14,782 nt of DNA, taken from positions 1 through 14,782 of the forward strand of contig NZ_JBLYZJ010000025.1 in the NCBI RefSeq assembly GCF_048551375.1, in the 5' to 3' direction. A program made the translations under genes and the position numbers. This DNA is from Faucicola sp048551375. GTDB lineage: Bacteria > Pseudomonadota > Gammaproteobacteria > Pseudomonadales > Moraxellaceae. This document shows, piece after piece, positions 1-6,596 of this stretch (the stretch's first letter is position 1; each line of letters opens with the position of its first letter). Under the pieces are notes generated by a model that was not told where the DNA came from, made no database searches, and was given only the letters and a program-made list of their open reading frames with translations.

Positions 1-35
1 GCTAAGTTTTTTATGCTTAGTGCCGTTCGGTGTGT

Positions 36-53
36 GCGTATTATACGCTTTTT
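36..53 (+). terminator. weak intrinsic-terminator-like hairpin at the left edge
   Basis: GCGTA (36-40), loop TTA, TACGC (44-48), then five T (49-53). Read on the plus strand this has the form of a short intrinsic terminator. It would serve a plus-strand gene lying to the left of the window. The stem is only 5-6 bp, so this is tentative. The remainder of bases 1-135 is very AT-rich and shows no gene. Confidence 0.35.
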
Positions 54-135
54 ATATGGGACGTCAAGAGGTTTTTTGGGTTTATTTTAAATAATTTCAA
101 GAATATTTTACAAGTAATTGTTTTTAATATTATTT

Positions 136-1071
136 TTATATAATTTTATTACGATTAAATAGCACAATATTGATGGCTATTAATAGGCAAGTAACCAAGG
201 TGATGATAACGATGGCTTTAAGTTGGGGGGCTAGCTGATTGGGGATAATTAATTCATCGCTGTATTGGCGTACGACTTTGAGATGTCGACTGACAGGGTA
301 AGCCATGACGCAAACGCTGAGTAGGTAGAAGTTTTGGCGTAGTACAGCAAAGGTCGCAATCAAGAAGTAGGCGGTAAGTAGGATAAAGCGATAGTATTGG
401 CTGATTTTGTCTTTGCCGAAGTGGACAGCTAGGGTGTTTTTTTGGCTGTGTTGGTCGGTGTCGATGTCACGCATGTTGTTTATCATCAAGACACAGGTGC
501 AAAGCAAGCCTACCACCACAGACATGATGGCATCGGATACTCGAATAAATTGGGTTTGTAGATACAAGCCTCCTAAGACGTTGAGTAAGCCAAAAAATAT
601 AAATACTGCCAGTTCGCCTTTGGCATGGTAACCGTAGGGGCGTTTGCCCATGGTATAAGCGATGGCGGCGATAATGGCGATGATACCAAATGCTAAAAAG
701 ATTAGGATTTCTAAAATATTGTCAAAACTAAGATAGAGTAACCCTACCCCACAGCCAAAAATAAAGATTGCCCAACTGATGATAATGGCTTTAAGGGTGC
801 GGTGGTTGAGGTTACCTTGGGCGGTTTGGCGGTCGGTACGGTGGTCGTCTGTGCCTTTGACCCCATCGCCGTAATCGTTGGCAAGGTTGGATAAAATCTG
901 TAGTCCCAATGCTACCCAAAGACTTAAGCCAAAAACCTGCCAGTTGTGGGCGGTAAAACTCCCAATTTTAGAGTAGGCTAAGGCATTTGCCACGATAATT
1001 CCTGCAATGGCAAGCGGATACGTCCGTGGGCGTGTGGCTTTGAGCAAAACAGGCAGTAAATGGTGGCTCAT
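136..1071 (-). CDS. menA: 1,4-dihydroxy-2-naphthoate prenyltransferase (MenA, UbiA superfamily)
   Basis: This is an integral inner-membrane prenyltransferase of 311 residues. Family members attach a polyprenyl chain to 1,4-dihydroxy-2-naphthoate, giving demethylmenaquinone in menaquinone synthesis. Both aspartate-rich motifs that bind Mg-diphosphate are visible: NDYGD at residues 65-69 within LANDYGDGVKGTD, and NNMRDIDTD at 198-206. RPYGYHAKGELAVF (144-157) also matches MenA rather than UbiA. About eight or nine hydrophobic segments alternate with short loops, and length is normal for the family. The start is the ATG at 1071; no strong Shine-Dalgarno is visible. It stands alone, and no other men gene is in the window. 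Moraxellaceae are usually described as ubiquinone users, so a related prenyl acceptor is possible. The family call is firm; the in vivo substrate is inference. Confidence 0.88.
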   Translation of the reverse strand: MSHHLLPVLLKATRPRTYPLAIAGIIVANALAYSKIGSFTAHNWQVFGLSLWVALGLQILSNLANDYGDGVKGTDDHRTDRQTAQGNLNHRTLKAIIISWAIFIFGCGVGLLYLSFDNILEILIFLAFGIIAIIAAIAYTMGKRPYGYHAKGELAVFIFFGLLNVLGGLYLQTQFIRVSDAIMSVVVGLLCTCVLMINNMRDIDTDQHSQKNTLAVHFGKDKISQYYRFILLTAYFLIATFAVLRQNFYLLSVCVMAYPVSRHLKVVRQYSDELIIPNQLAPQLKAIVIITLVTCLLIAINIVLFNRNKII

Positions 1072-1167
1072 GGGGTGTTTTCTTTTCAGACCTAGTGTTT
1101 TATAGCGAATAAATTAGCAACAATACTTAAACAATGATACACAATCTTTAGAAAAGTGATGTAGAAA

Positions 1168-1290
1168 TAACACTTACGCAAAAATGATGGGTAGCGTGTG
1201 GTTAGGTGAAGCCGTTACCCACGATTATTGAAGCTAAACGTGGGTAACGCTTTGCTATCCCACGCTACAAGCATAAAAATGTAAGTCCTA
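1168..1290. mobile_element. degenerate MITE-like inverted-repeat element between menA and tex
   Basis: The ends resemble those of the cleaner element at 4221-4334. The left end TAACACTTACGC (1168-1179) differs at two positions from TAGGACTTACGC, and the right end GTAAGTCCTA (1281-1290) is its partial inverse. Inside are nested inverted repeats: GTAGCGTG (1191-1198) with CACGCTAC (1261-1268), and GTTACCCACG (1214-1223) with CGTGGGTAAC (1239-1248). TAGAAA occurs at both borders (1162-1167 and 1289-1294), perhaps a worn target duplication. No coding capacity is evident. The folded RNA could also limit readthrough from tex into menA, which is inference. The call as a non-autonomous mobile element rests on symmetry and similarity to the second copy. 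Confidence 0.6.
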
Positions 1291-1301
1291 GAAAAGGTCA
1301 A

Positions 1302-3863
1302 TTATTTGGCTTTTTTCAATCCTGCTTGTGCCAATAATGCCCCTAAACTGCCAATTTTTTCAGGTTTATCCTGTGTATTGGCTTCTTTGCGTGACGAGTT
1401 GCGAGGCGAGGTCGATTGACGGTCAGCTTTGCTATCGCTGGTGCGTGAGCGTTTTTTGTCGTCAAGTGGACGCTCGGTTTTATTGGCTCGTTTGGCTTTA
1501 TCAAGATTTTTATCAGCCGTATCAGCGGTATTTTTATCGGCGGATTTTGTGGCTTGGGTATTGGCAGTGACCGCTGTTTTCATGCTAAAACCAATGCGTT
1601 TACGCTCGGTATCAAGGGTAATCACTCGCACTTTAACAATGTCGCTGGGTTTGACATGATTGAGTGGGTCGGTGATAAATTCATTGCCCATTTCTGAAAT
1701 ATGCACCAAACCATCTTGGTGTACGCCGACATCCACGAATGCCCCAAAACTGGTGACATTGGTGACCACGCCTTCAAGTTCCATACCGATTGACAAGTCA
1801 TTGATACTATTGACATCGTCACGGAATTGGGCAGTTTTAAAGGTTGGGCGTGGGTCGTGGGCTGGTTTGGCAAGTTCTTGTTTGATTGCCATCGCTTGAA
1901 TTTGACCGTGGTTAATTTGACCGTCATCTGCTTCAGCATCGTTTAGGGCATCATCATTAGAAGCGGTCAATAGGCGACTGTCCATGCTGTTTAGAACACT
2001 GTCATTGCCTAGGACATCGGCAAGGGTTTTGCCTGCTTGGGCGAGCCAATTTTTGACCAATTCATAATTTTCTGGGTGCAAGCCTGTAGCGTCTAACGGC
2101 TCATCGCCGCCACGAATCCGCAAGAAACCTGCGGCTTGCTCAAAGGTTTTTGCTCCAAGGCGAGGGACGTTTTTGAGTTGTTCACGGTTGGCAAATGCAC
2201 CGTGGTCGTTACGGTAGTTGACGATTTGTTGGGCGACATTGGTGTTTAGACCTGCAATGTGTGCCAAAATCGCAGGGCTTGCGGTATTGACATCGACACC
2301 CACAGCATTCACGCAGTCTTGGGTGACTTTATCAAGGCTATCGGCAAGTTGGGTTTGGTTGACATCGTGCTGATACTGCCCCACGCCAATGGCTTTGGGG
2401 TCAACTTTGACTAGCTCCGACAAGGGGTCTTGCAAACGGCGTGCAATCGACACCGCCCCACGAATGGATACGTCCAGTTGGCTGAGTTCTTGGCTTGCCA
2501 ATTCACTGGCAGAATACACCGAAGCCCCTGATTCGTTGACCACGACTGGCACGGCTTTAACCGTAGGATTTTCGGCTAAAATTTCTTTGATTAATGCGTC
2601 AGTTTCTCGGCTGGCTGTGCCGTTACCGATGGCGATTAAGTCCACATTATACTCGGTCAATAAGCCCAAAATCACGGTTTTGGCTTCGCTGACTTTGTTG
2701 TCTGGGGCAAACGGATATACGGTCGCTGTGGCAGAGTCGCCAGTGGCTGATTTTGCCACATGACCTAGGCTGTCAACCACTGCCATTTTGACCCCATGAC
2801 GAATCCCTGGGTCAACGCCCAAAATCACTTTTTGTCCTGCGGGGGCAGACATAAGGAGGTGCTGTAAATTATTGGCAAATACGTCAATCGCTGCTGACTC
2901 GGCTTCAAGGCGTTTTTCGGTCAATAGACGATGTTCGATATGCGGTCGCCATTTGTCTTGCCATAATTTTTTGGCAAGGTCTAATAATAGGGCTTGGCGG
3001 TCGCTTGGCTCGGCTTGAGTGATGGCAAAACGCTGATTAATTTGCTCAATAAATGGCGTATCTTCGCCTTCAATGGCAATGCTTAACACGTTGTCTTGGC
3101 GACCTCGAAGCATGGCTAGCAAGCGGTGATTTGGCAAGCGAGCAAGACTTTCGGCATGGTCAAAGTAATCTTTGAACTTTTCGCCCACCTCTCGTTTTTC
3201 TTCGCTCACCAACAAGCTGTGAATTTGGGCAGTTTTGCCAAAACCTTTGCGTAATTTATCCAATAAATCAAGGTCTTGCGTCCATTCATCAATGATAATC
3301 GCTCCAATCCCTGCCAATTGTTTATCCATATCGGCAAAAGGCGACACTTCGGTTTCACCATTGTCATTGACGGTTGGTTCTGGTACTTGGAAGCTAGCTA
3401 GGGCTTGGGCTGGGCTGATATTGTCATGCAACACCGATAAAGCGATGGGTTCTAGCCCTGCTTCTTTGGCTTGGGTCGCTAGTGAACGGCGACGTGGGCG
3501 ATACGGTAAGTAGATGTCTTCTAGCTCAAGTTTGGAGGTGGCGTTGGCGATACGCTCGGATAGCTCATCAGTCAATTTGCCTTGTGAGGTCAATAGCTCG
3601 ATGATTTTATCACGGCGACTTGCCATATCTCGTTCATAATTCAGCGATTTTTCGAGTTGTCGCAATTGGGTATCGTCTAGCCCTTGGGTTTGCTCTTTAC
3701 GATAACGGGCAATAAACGGAATGGTCGCACCCTCATCATACAATTTGACAAACGCCGTGACTTGGGCTGGTTTGATGCCAAGTTCGGTTGCCAATTTTTG
3801 ATAAATTTGATTTTGTACTTCTTGTGAAAGCACGTCTTCGGTTACGTTAGTATTGGTTGTCAT
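1302..3863 (-). CDS. tex: Tex-family transcription accessory protein, S1 RNA-binding
   Basis: This is a cytoplasmic nucleic-acid-binding protein of the Tex family, related to the core of eukaryotic Spt6 and linked in other bacteria to transcription and stress fitness. Order in 853 residues: helical Tex N-domain (about 10-200), YqgF/RNase H-like fold (about 345-475, with GVDPGIRHG at 349-357), helix-hairpin-helix region (about 515-585), S1 domain (about 693-762, GVVTNVTSFGAFVDVGVHQDGLVH), then a lysine-, aspartate- and serine-rich tail (about 765-853). An acidic insert sits near 620-660. Tail and insert make it longer than the usual roughly 770-785 residues. The frame stays open upstream to a TTG at 3902; I chose the ATG at 3863 because homologues begin near here and the TTG has no ribosome site. 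A TATAAT lies about 100 bases upstream. Confidence 0.95.
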   Translation of the reverse strand: MTTNTNVTEDVLSQEVQNQIYQKLATELGIKPAQVTAFVKLYDEGATIPFIARYRKEQTQGLDDTQLRQLEKSLNYERDMASRRDKIIELLTSQGKLTDELSERIANATSKLELEDIYLPYRPRRRSLATQAKEAGLEPIALSVLHDNISPAQALASFQVPEPTVNDNGETEVSPFADMDKQLAGIGAIIIDEWTQDLDLLDKLRKGFGKTAQIHSLLVSEEKREVGEKFKDYFDHAESLARLPNHRLLAMLRGRQDNVLSIAIEGEDTPFIEQINQRFAITQAEPSDRQALLLDLAKKLWQDKWRPHIEHRLLTEKRLEAESAAIDVFANNLQHLLMSAPAGQKVILGVDPGIRHGVKMAVVDSLGHVAKSATGDSATATVYPFAPDNKVSEAKTVILGLLTEYNVDLIAIGNGTASRETDALIKEILAENPTVKAVPVVVNESGASVYSASELASQELSQLDVSIRGAVSIARRLQDPLSELVKVDPKAIGVGQYQHDVNQTQLADSLDKVTQDCVNAVGVDVNTASPAILAHIAGLNTNVAQQIVNYRNDHGAFANREQLKNVPRLGAKTFEQAAGFLRIRGGDEPLDATGLHPENYELVKNWLAQAGKTLADVLGNDSVLNSMDSRLLTASNDDALNDAEADDGQINHGQIQAMAIKQELAKPAHDPRPTFKTAQFRDDVNSINDLSIGMELEGVVTNVTSFGAFVDVGVHQDGLVHISEMGNEFITDPLNHVKPSDIVKVRVITLDTERKRIGFSMKTAVTANTQATKSADKNTADTADKNLDKAKRANKTERPLDDKKRSRTSDSKADRQSTSPRNSSRKEANTQDKPEKIGSLGALLAQAGLKKAK

Positions 3864-3927
3864 ACTTTTATCGTCATCGTTAGGTTTTGAATGAACAAGC
3901 AAAATTCTGTATTAACAGAGCCTTACC

Positions 3928-3959
3928 CAATCATTTTGCCAATTTTCAGCAAAATGGGT
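3928..3959. repeat. inverted repeat in the tex leader
   Basis: CATTTTGC (3932-3939) and GCAAAATG (3949-3956) form a perfect 8-bp inverted repeat with a 9-base loop. The flanks ACCC and GGGT extend the pairing after a small bulge. It starts directly downstream of the tex -10 box, so it would lie at the very 5' end of the tex mRNA as a hairpin, or serve as a protein-binding site over the start of transcription. Both roles are inference. Confidence 0.45.
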
Positions 3960-3965
3960 TAACGC

Positions 3966-3971
3966 ATTATA
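3966..3971 (-). promoter_or_regulatory. putative tex -10 box TATAAT
   Basis: A perfect TATAAT is read on the minus strand in the context TTGTTATAATG. The -35 region at 16-18 bp spacing is poor. Transcription would begin near 3959, giving a leader of about 95 bases before the ATG at 3863. Confidence 0.55.
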
Positions 3972-4062
3972 ACAAAACATCACAAAAAGATAATAGGTAA
4001 AACGTATTTAAAGCAACATCTTGTTGTAACTTTAGCCAAAATTAGCGGAATTATTGGACAAA

Positions 4063-4090
4063 TGCTAAAAAACAGTAGGGTTTTTTAGCA
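4063..4090. repeat. perfect 10-bp inverted repeat in the tex-ompR spacer
   Basis: TGCTAAAAAA (4063-4072), an 8-base loop CAGTAGGG, and TTTTTTAGCA (4081-4090). It lies upstream of both putative start sites, so it is not needed as a terminator for either gene. Its role is unknown. Confidence 0.45.
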
Positions 4091-4170
4091 AAATCACTAC
4101 AGCAAAAATCATCAATGTTTGTTTTAATATTCGTATGTTTTATAACGTTTTAAATTAGAAACACTAACTT

Positions 4171-4210
4171 AAAATTTTGGGCTTATATAACTTATATAAT
4201 ATGCCCCTGC
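4171..4210. repeat. degraded palindromic repeat related to the copy at 6537-6568
   Basis: AAAATTTTGGGC (4171-4182) is identical to the lead-in of the palindrome near 6537-6549, and ATGCCCCTGC (4201-4210) resembles that copy's end. Between them the usual GCA loop is replaced by TTATATAA, C, TTATATAA (4183-4199), two copies of a self-complementary octamer. It appears to be a diverged copy of the GGGCGTAT-type palindrome family. Confidence 0.45.
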
Positions 4211-4220
4211 AGAATCATTC

Positions 4221-4334
4221 TAGGACTTACGCAAAAATAGTAGAAACGTTCGCCCTGAGCTTGTTGAAGGGTAACGTTTCCTATGGTTCGACAAGCTCAC
4301 CACGAACGGAAACGTTAAAACAGCGTAAGTCCTA
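4221..4334. mobile_element. 114-bp MITE with 12-bp terminal inverted repeats and 5-bp target duplication
   Basis: The ends are perfect 12-bp inverted repeats, TAGGACTTACGC (4221-4232) and GCGTAAGTCCTA (4323-4334). They are flanked by an exact 5-bp direct repeat, CATTC at 4216-4220 and 4335-4339, the expected trace of transposition. The interior is a second imperfect palindrome containing CCCTGAGCTTGTTGAAGGG and the near-inverse TTCGACAAGCTCACC. It has no transposase frame, so it must have been moved in trans by a transposase not in this window, probably from an IS with TAGGACTTACGC-like ends. The parent IS family cannot be named from this sequence. It sits upstream of ompR and could supply or disturb regulatory sequence. 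Confidence 0.8.
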
Positions 4335-4377
4335 CATTCATATTTCTAATTTAAATGATAATAGCATCCGAATGGCA

Positions 4378-4399
4378 AAGCAAAATCGCTATTTTGCTT
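4378..4399. promoter_or_regulatory. 9-bp inverted repeat just upstream of the ompR -10 (possible operator)
   Basis: AAGCAAAAT (4378-4386), loop CGCT, ATTTTGCTT (4391-4399), perfectly complementary over 9 bp. It covers the position where a -35 box would lie for the -10 at 4409-4414, suggesting a regulator-binding site. The half-site GCAAAAT recurs in the tex leader repeat at 3932-3956. The role is inference. Confidence 0.45.
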
Positions 4400-4405
4400 A
4401 AAATT

Positions 4406-4414
4406 TGTTACAAT
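4406..4414 (+). promoter_or_regulatory. putative extended -10 promoter of ompR
   Basis: TGTTACAAT gives an extended -10 (TG, one base, TACAAT at 4409-4414). No good -35 lies 17 bp upstream; instead the inverted repeat at 4378-4399 occupies that place. The leader to the ATG at 4469 would be about 50 bases. Confidence 0.45.
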
Positions 4415-4456
4415 TTAGCCATTAGGAACGCATGATTTAGGAAGAACAATTTTACC

Positions 4457-4460
4457 GAGG
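4457..4460 (+). promoter_or_regulatory. Shine-Dalgarno GAGG that decides the ompR start
   Basis: GAGG lies only 2 bases before the ATG at 4463 but 8 bases before the in-frame ATG at 4469. Normal spacing favours 4469. Confidence 0.6.
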
Positions 4461-4468
4461 ATATGACA

Positions 4469-5335
4469 ATGAACGACACAACAAGTAATGAAATCACCAA
4501 AACCCCATCCGAGTCCCAACCGCTTGACCCCAATTATACCACGGATATCAGCTTTCAAGCATCAAATGGGCAAGACGATACCACTGCAGAGGCCACCCAA
4601 GACACAACTCATGCGGGTGACATCAGTCAACGTATTTTGGTGGTAGATGATGATGCTCGTCTGCGTGCTTTGCTTCAACGCTTTTTGGAAGATGACGGCT
4701 ATGTGGTGCGTACCGCCCATGACGGCAGTCAAATGGATAAGCTATTGCAACGTGAGCTATTTTCGCTGATTGTGTTGGATTTGATGTTGCCAAATGAAGA
4801 TGGTATCAGCATTTGTAAACGCTTGCGTGCCGAAAATTCAGACATTCCAATTATTATGTTGACTGCCAAAGGCTCGGACGCTGACCGTATTGCAGGGCTA
4901 GACGCTGGGGCGGATGATTATTTGCCAAAACCCTTTAATCCTAAAGAATTGTTGGCTCGTATCAAGGCGGTGCTTCGCCGTCAAAGTCGTGAACTGCCCG
5001 GAGCCCCCAGTCAGCAAATGGAAGTGGTGGAATTTGGCTCGTGGACGCTGGATTTATCCACTCGCACGCTAAAACGTGATGGCAATGTGGTGACGTTGAC
5101 GACTGGTGAATTTAGCGTATTAAAAGCCTTGGTACAGCACCCTCGTGAGCCATTAACTCGTGATAAATTGATGAACTTGGCAAGAGGGCGTGAATGGGGT
5201 GCGATGGAGCGTTCGATTGATGTGCAGGTATCTCGACTTCGCCGTTTGATTGAGGATAATCCGTCACAGGCTCGTTATATCCAAACCGTGTGGGGCGTGG
5301 GTTATTGCTTTGTGCCAGATGGGGCGGAAAGCTAA
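4469..5335 (+). CDS. ompR: OmpR-type response regulator with N-terminal extension
   Basis: This is a cytoplasmic two-component response regulator that binds DNA when phosphorylated; in relatives it tunes porins and envelope functions in response to osmolarity. In 288 residues there is a disordered, Thr/Asp/Gln-rich extension of about 50 residues, then the receiver domain (RILVVDDDARLRALL; acidic pocket about 60-62, phospho-acceptor Asp104 in IVLDLMLP, Lys154 in YLPKPF), then a winged-helix domain ending IQTVWGVGYCFVPDG. Stretches such as GADDYLPKPFNPKELLARI and LTRDKLMNLARGRE are close to E. coli OmpR (239 residues); the extension is the main difference. The sensor kinase EnvZ, usually next door, is absent: the next gene is a GTPase whose ATG overlaps this stop codon by one base. 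Start at 4469 rather than 4463 is chosen by ribosome-site spacing. Confidence 0.93.
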   Translation: MNDTTSNEITKTPSESQPLDPNYTTDISFQASNGQDDTTAEATQDTTHAGDISQRILVVDDDARLRALLQRFLEDDGYVVRTAHDGSQMDKLLQRELFSLIVLDLMLPNEDGISICKRLRAENSDIPIIMLTAKGSDADRIAGLDAGADDYLPKPFNPKELLARIKAVLRRQSRELPGAPSQQMEVVEFGSWTLDLSTRTLKRDGNVVTLTTGEFSVLKALVQHPREPLTRDKLMNLARGREWGAMERSIDVQVSRLRRLIEDNPSQARYIQTVWGVGYCFVPDGAES

Positions 5336-6444
5336 TGTTAATTACCAACACCGCCTGTCACCTTGTGATGGGCTTTTTAGGCTCTGGCAAAACCAGTTTT
5401 ATTAACGCCTGTATTCAAGCTTTTAAAGCGGAACAAAAATGGGCAATCCTTGTCAATGAAGCAGGGCAAATCGGCATTGATGAAAAACTATTCGCCAATC
5501 CAACTAGCCAAAATGCCAATGATGACCCAAATGCTAACGATAGCGGACTGGCAATTCGGCAAGTGGCAGGCGGTTGTATCTGCTGTACCAGTCAATTACC
5601 GCTACAAATCGCCCTTGTTCGGCTGATTTCGGAACAAAAACCCGACCGCCTTTGGATAGAACCGACAGGACTGGCTCACCCCAAAGAGCTGATTGAACAG
5701 CTTTCCGCACCGCATTGGCAAACTACCCTCGCCCTCAAATCGGCAATTAGTATCGTCAACGCTCGCCATTGGCTTGAGCCTCGCTACCGTGAGCATGAGG
5801 GATATCAATCGCACGTGCGTTTTTGTGATGTGATTGTGGTTAATCGCTTTGATAGCCTTGACGACAGCCAACGCCAACAACTCACCGAATGGCTGACTGC
5901 CAATAATCCAACTGCGACTATCATTTGGCAACAGGGGCTAACCTTTGATGAGGCGACCAAAAGTGCCCTACTCTCTGCCCTTGCCAGTCCGAGCCAAGTG
6001 CTTGCCAATCGTCAGCATTATCGCCAAGTGAGTTTAGCCAGTTTTAGCCAACCTCGCCCAACGGCAATTGGCAATCTCGCTCAAGCTGAAGCCGAACCGA
6101 TAGACGAACCTGCCCTGCCATTTCGTTACCATGATATTCAAAATAGCTACCAAATCATGGGTTGGCGACTGCCGAACGAATGGACAGTGGTGATGGTGAC
6201 GTTGATGGATTGGTTGCTAAAACTGCCAAACTGGCAACGCATTAAGGCGGTGATTCATACTGCCCCCAATGGCGTTAGCGATTGGCAAACACTGAATTTC
6301 ACCCCAGATTCATTGGATATTGCGTCAACCGAACCCCAAGTGGACAATCGGATTGAGGTGATTTTTTTGGATGCGGATATTGAGTTGGATTTTGAGGTGT
6401 TGGATAGAGAATTAATGGCATTTTTTCAGCAAAATGAAAATTAA
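5335..6444 (+). CDS. COG0523 (CobW/YeiR-type) GTPase, putative metallochaperone
   Basis: This is a G3E-family P-loop GTPase of 369 residues. Members of COG0523 deliver or insert metals such as zinc or cobalt into target proteins. Visible motifs: Walker A GFLGSGKT (13-20), the metal-binding GGCICC (79-84, CxCC type), EPTGLAHP (109-116) and a guanine-specificity motif NRFD (170-173) in place of the usual NKxD. A CobW C-terminal domain closes the protein (IEVIFLDADIELDFEVLDREL). The IEPTGLAHPK pattern is closest to E. coli YeiR. The ATG at 5335 shares its A with the ompR TAA stop, and a GGGGCGGAAA tract lies just upstream, so translation is probably coupled to ompR. No histidine-rich metal-binding stretch and no Zur-like box is visible. 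Family sure; metal and client unknown. Confidence 0.88.
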   Translation: MLITNTACHLVMGFLGSGKTSFINACIQAFKAEQKWAILVNEAGQIGIDEKLFANPTSQNANDDPNANDSGLAIRQVAGGCICCTSQLPLQIALVRLISEQKPDRLWIEPTGLAHPKELIEQLSAPHWQTTLALKSAISIVNARHWLEPRYREHEGYQSHVRFCDVIVVNRFDSLDDSQRQQLTEWLTANNPTATIIWQQGLTFDEATKSALLSALASPSQVLANRQHYRQVSLASFSQPRPTAIGNLAQAEAEPIDEPALPFRYHDIQNSYQIMGWRLPNEWTVVMVTLMDWLLKLPNWQRIKAVIHTAPNGVSDWQTLNFTPDSLDIASTEPQVDNRIEVIFLDADIELDFEVLDRELMAFFQQNEN

Positions 6445-6462
6445 CACCACTCATCCTGAGCC

Positions 6463-6568
6463 TGTAGAAGGGTAGCAATCTTGCACTTCACTAGGCTTGT
6501 TGTGCGAAGCAGTGAATTAAATCAGAAATGAGCTTTGAAAATTTTGGGCGTATGCAATACGCCCCTAC
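6463..6568. repeat. intergenic repeat cluster between the COG0523 gene and dusC
   Basis: CTGAGCCTGTAGAAGGGTA (about 6467-6485) resembles CTGAGCTTGTTGAAGGGTA inside the MITE at 4221-4334. Farther along is a perfect hairpin, GGGCGTAT (6546-6553), GCA, ATACGCCC (6557-6564), preceded by AAAATTTT and followed by CTAC. The palindrome recurs in variant form at 12988-13056 and 4171-4210. It lies between convergent genes, where such hairpins often shield mRNA 3' ends, but there is no T-tract for a canonical terminator. Confidence 0.6.
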
Positions 6569-6596
6569 CAAACTGTCTTACTCCTAATTTAAATGA

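Noticed and set aside
1168..1290. Repeats considered as part of a CRISPR array
   Set aside because: They are inverted, isolated and irregularly spaced, with no unique spacers between direct repeats.
3864..3902. Upstream TTG start for tex adding 13 residues
   Set aside because: No ribosome site, atypical start codon, and family members begin near the ATG at 3863.
4177..4401. 74-codon plus-strand open frame between tex and ompR
   Set aside because: It runs through the MITE and a degraded palindrome, has no ribosome site and no protein-like sequence; its openness is explained by the repeats.
5290..5334. Earlier start for the COG0523 gene inside ompR
   Set aside because: It would overlap the ompR coding end by 46 bases; the ATG overlapping the ompR stop fits the family N-terminus.
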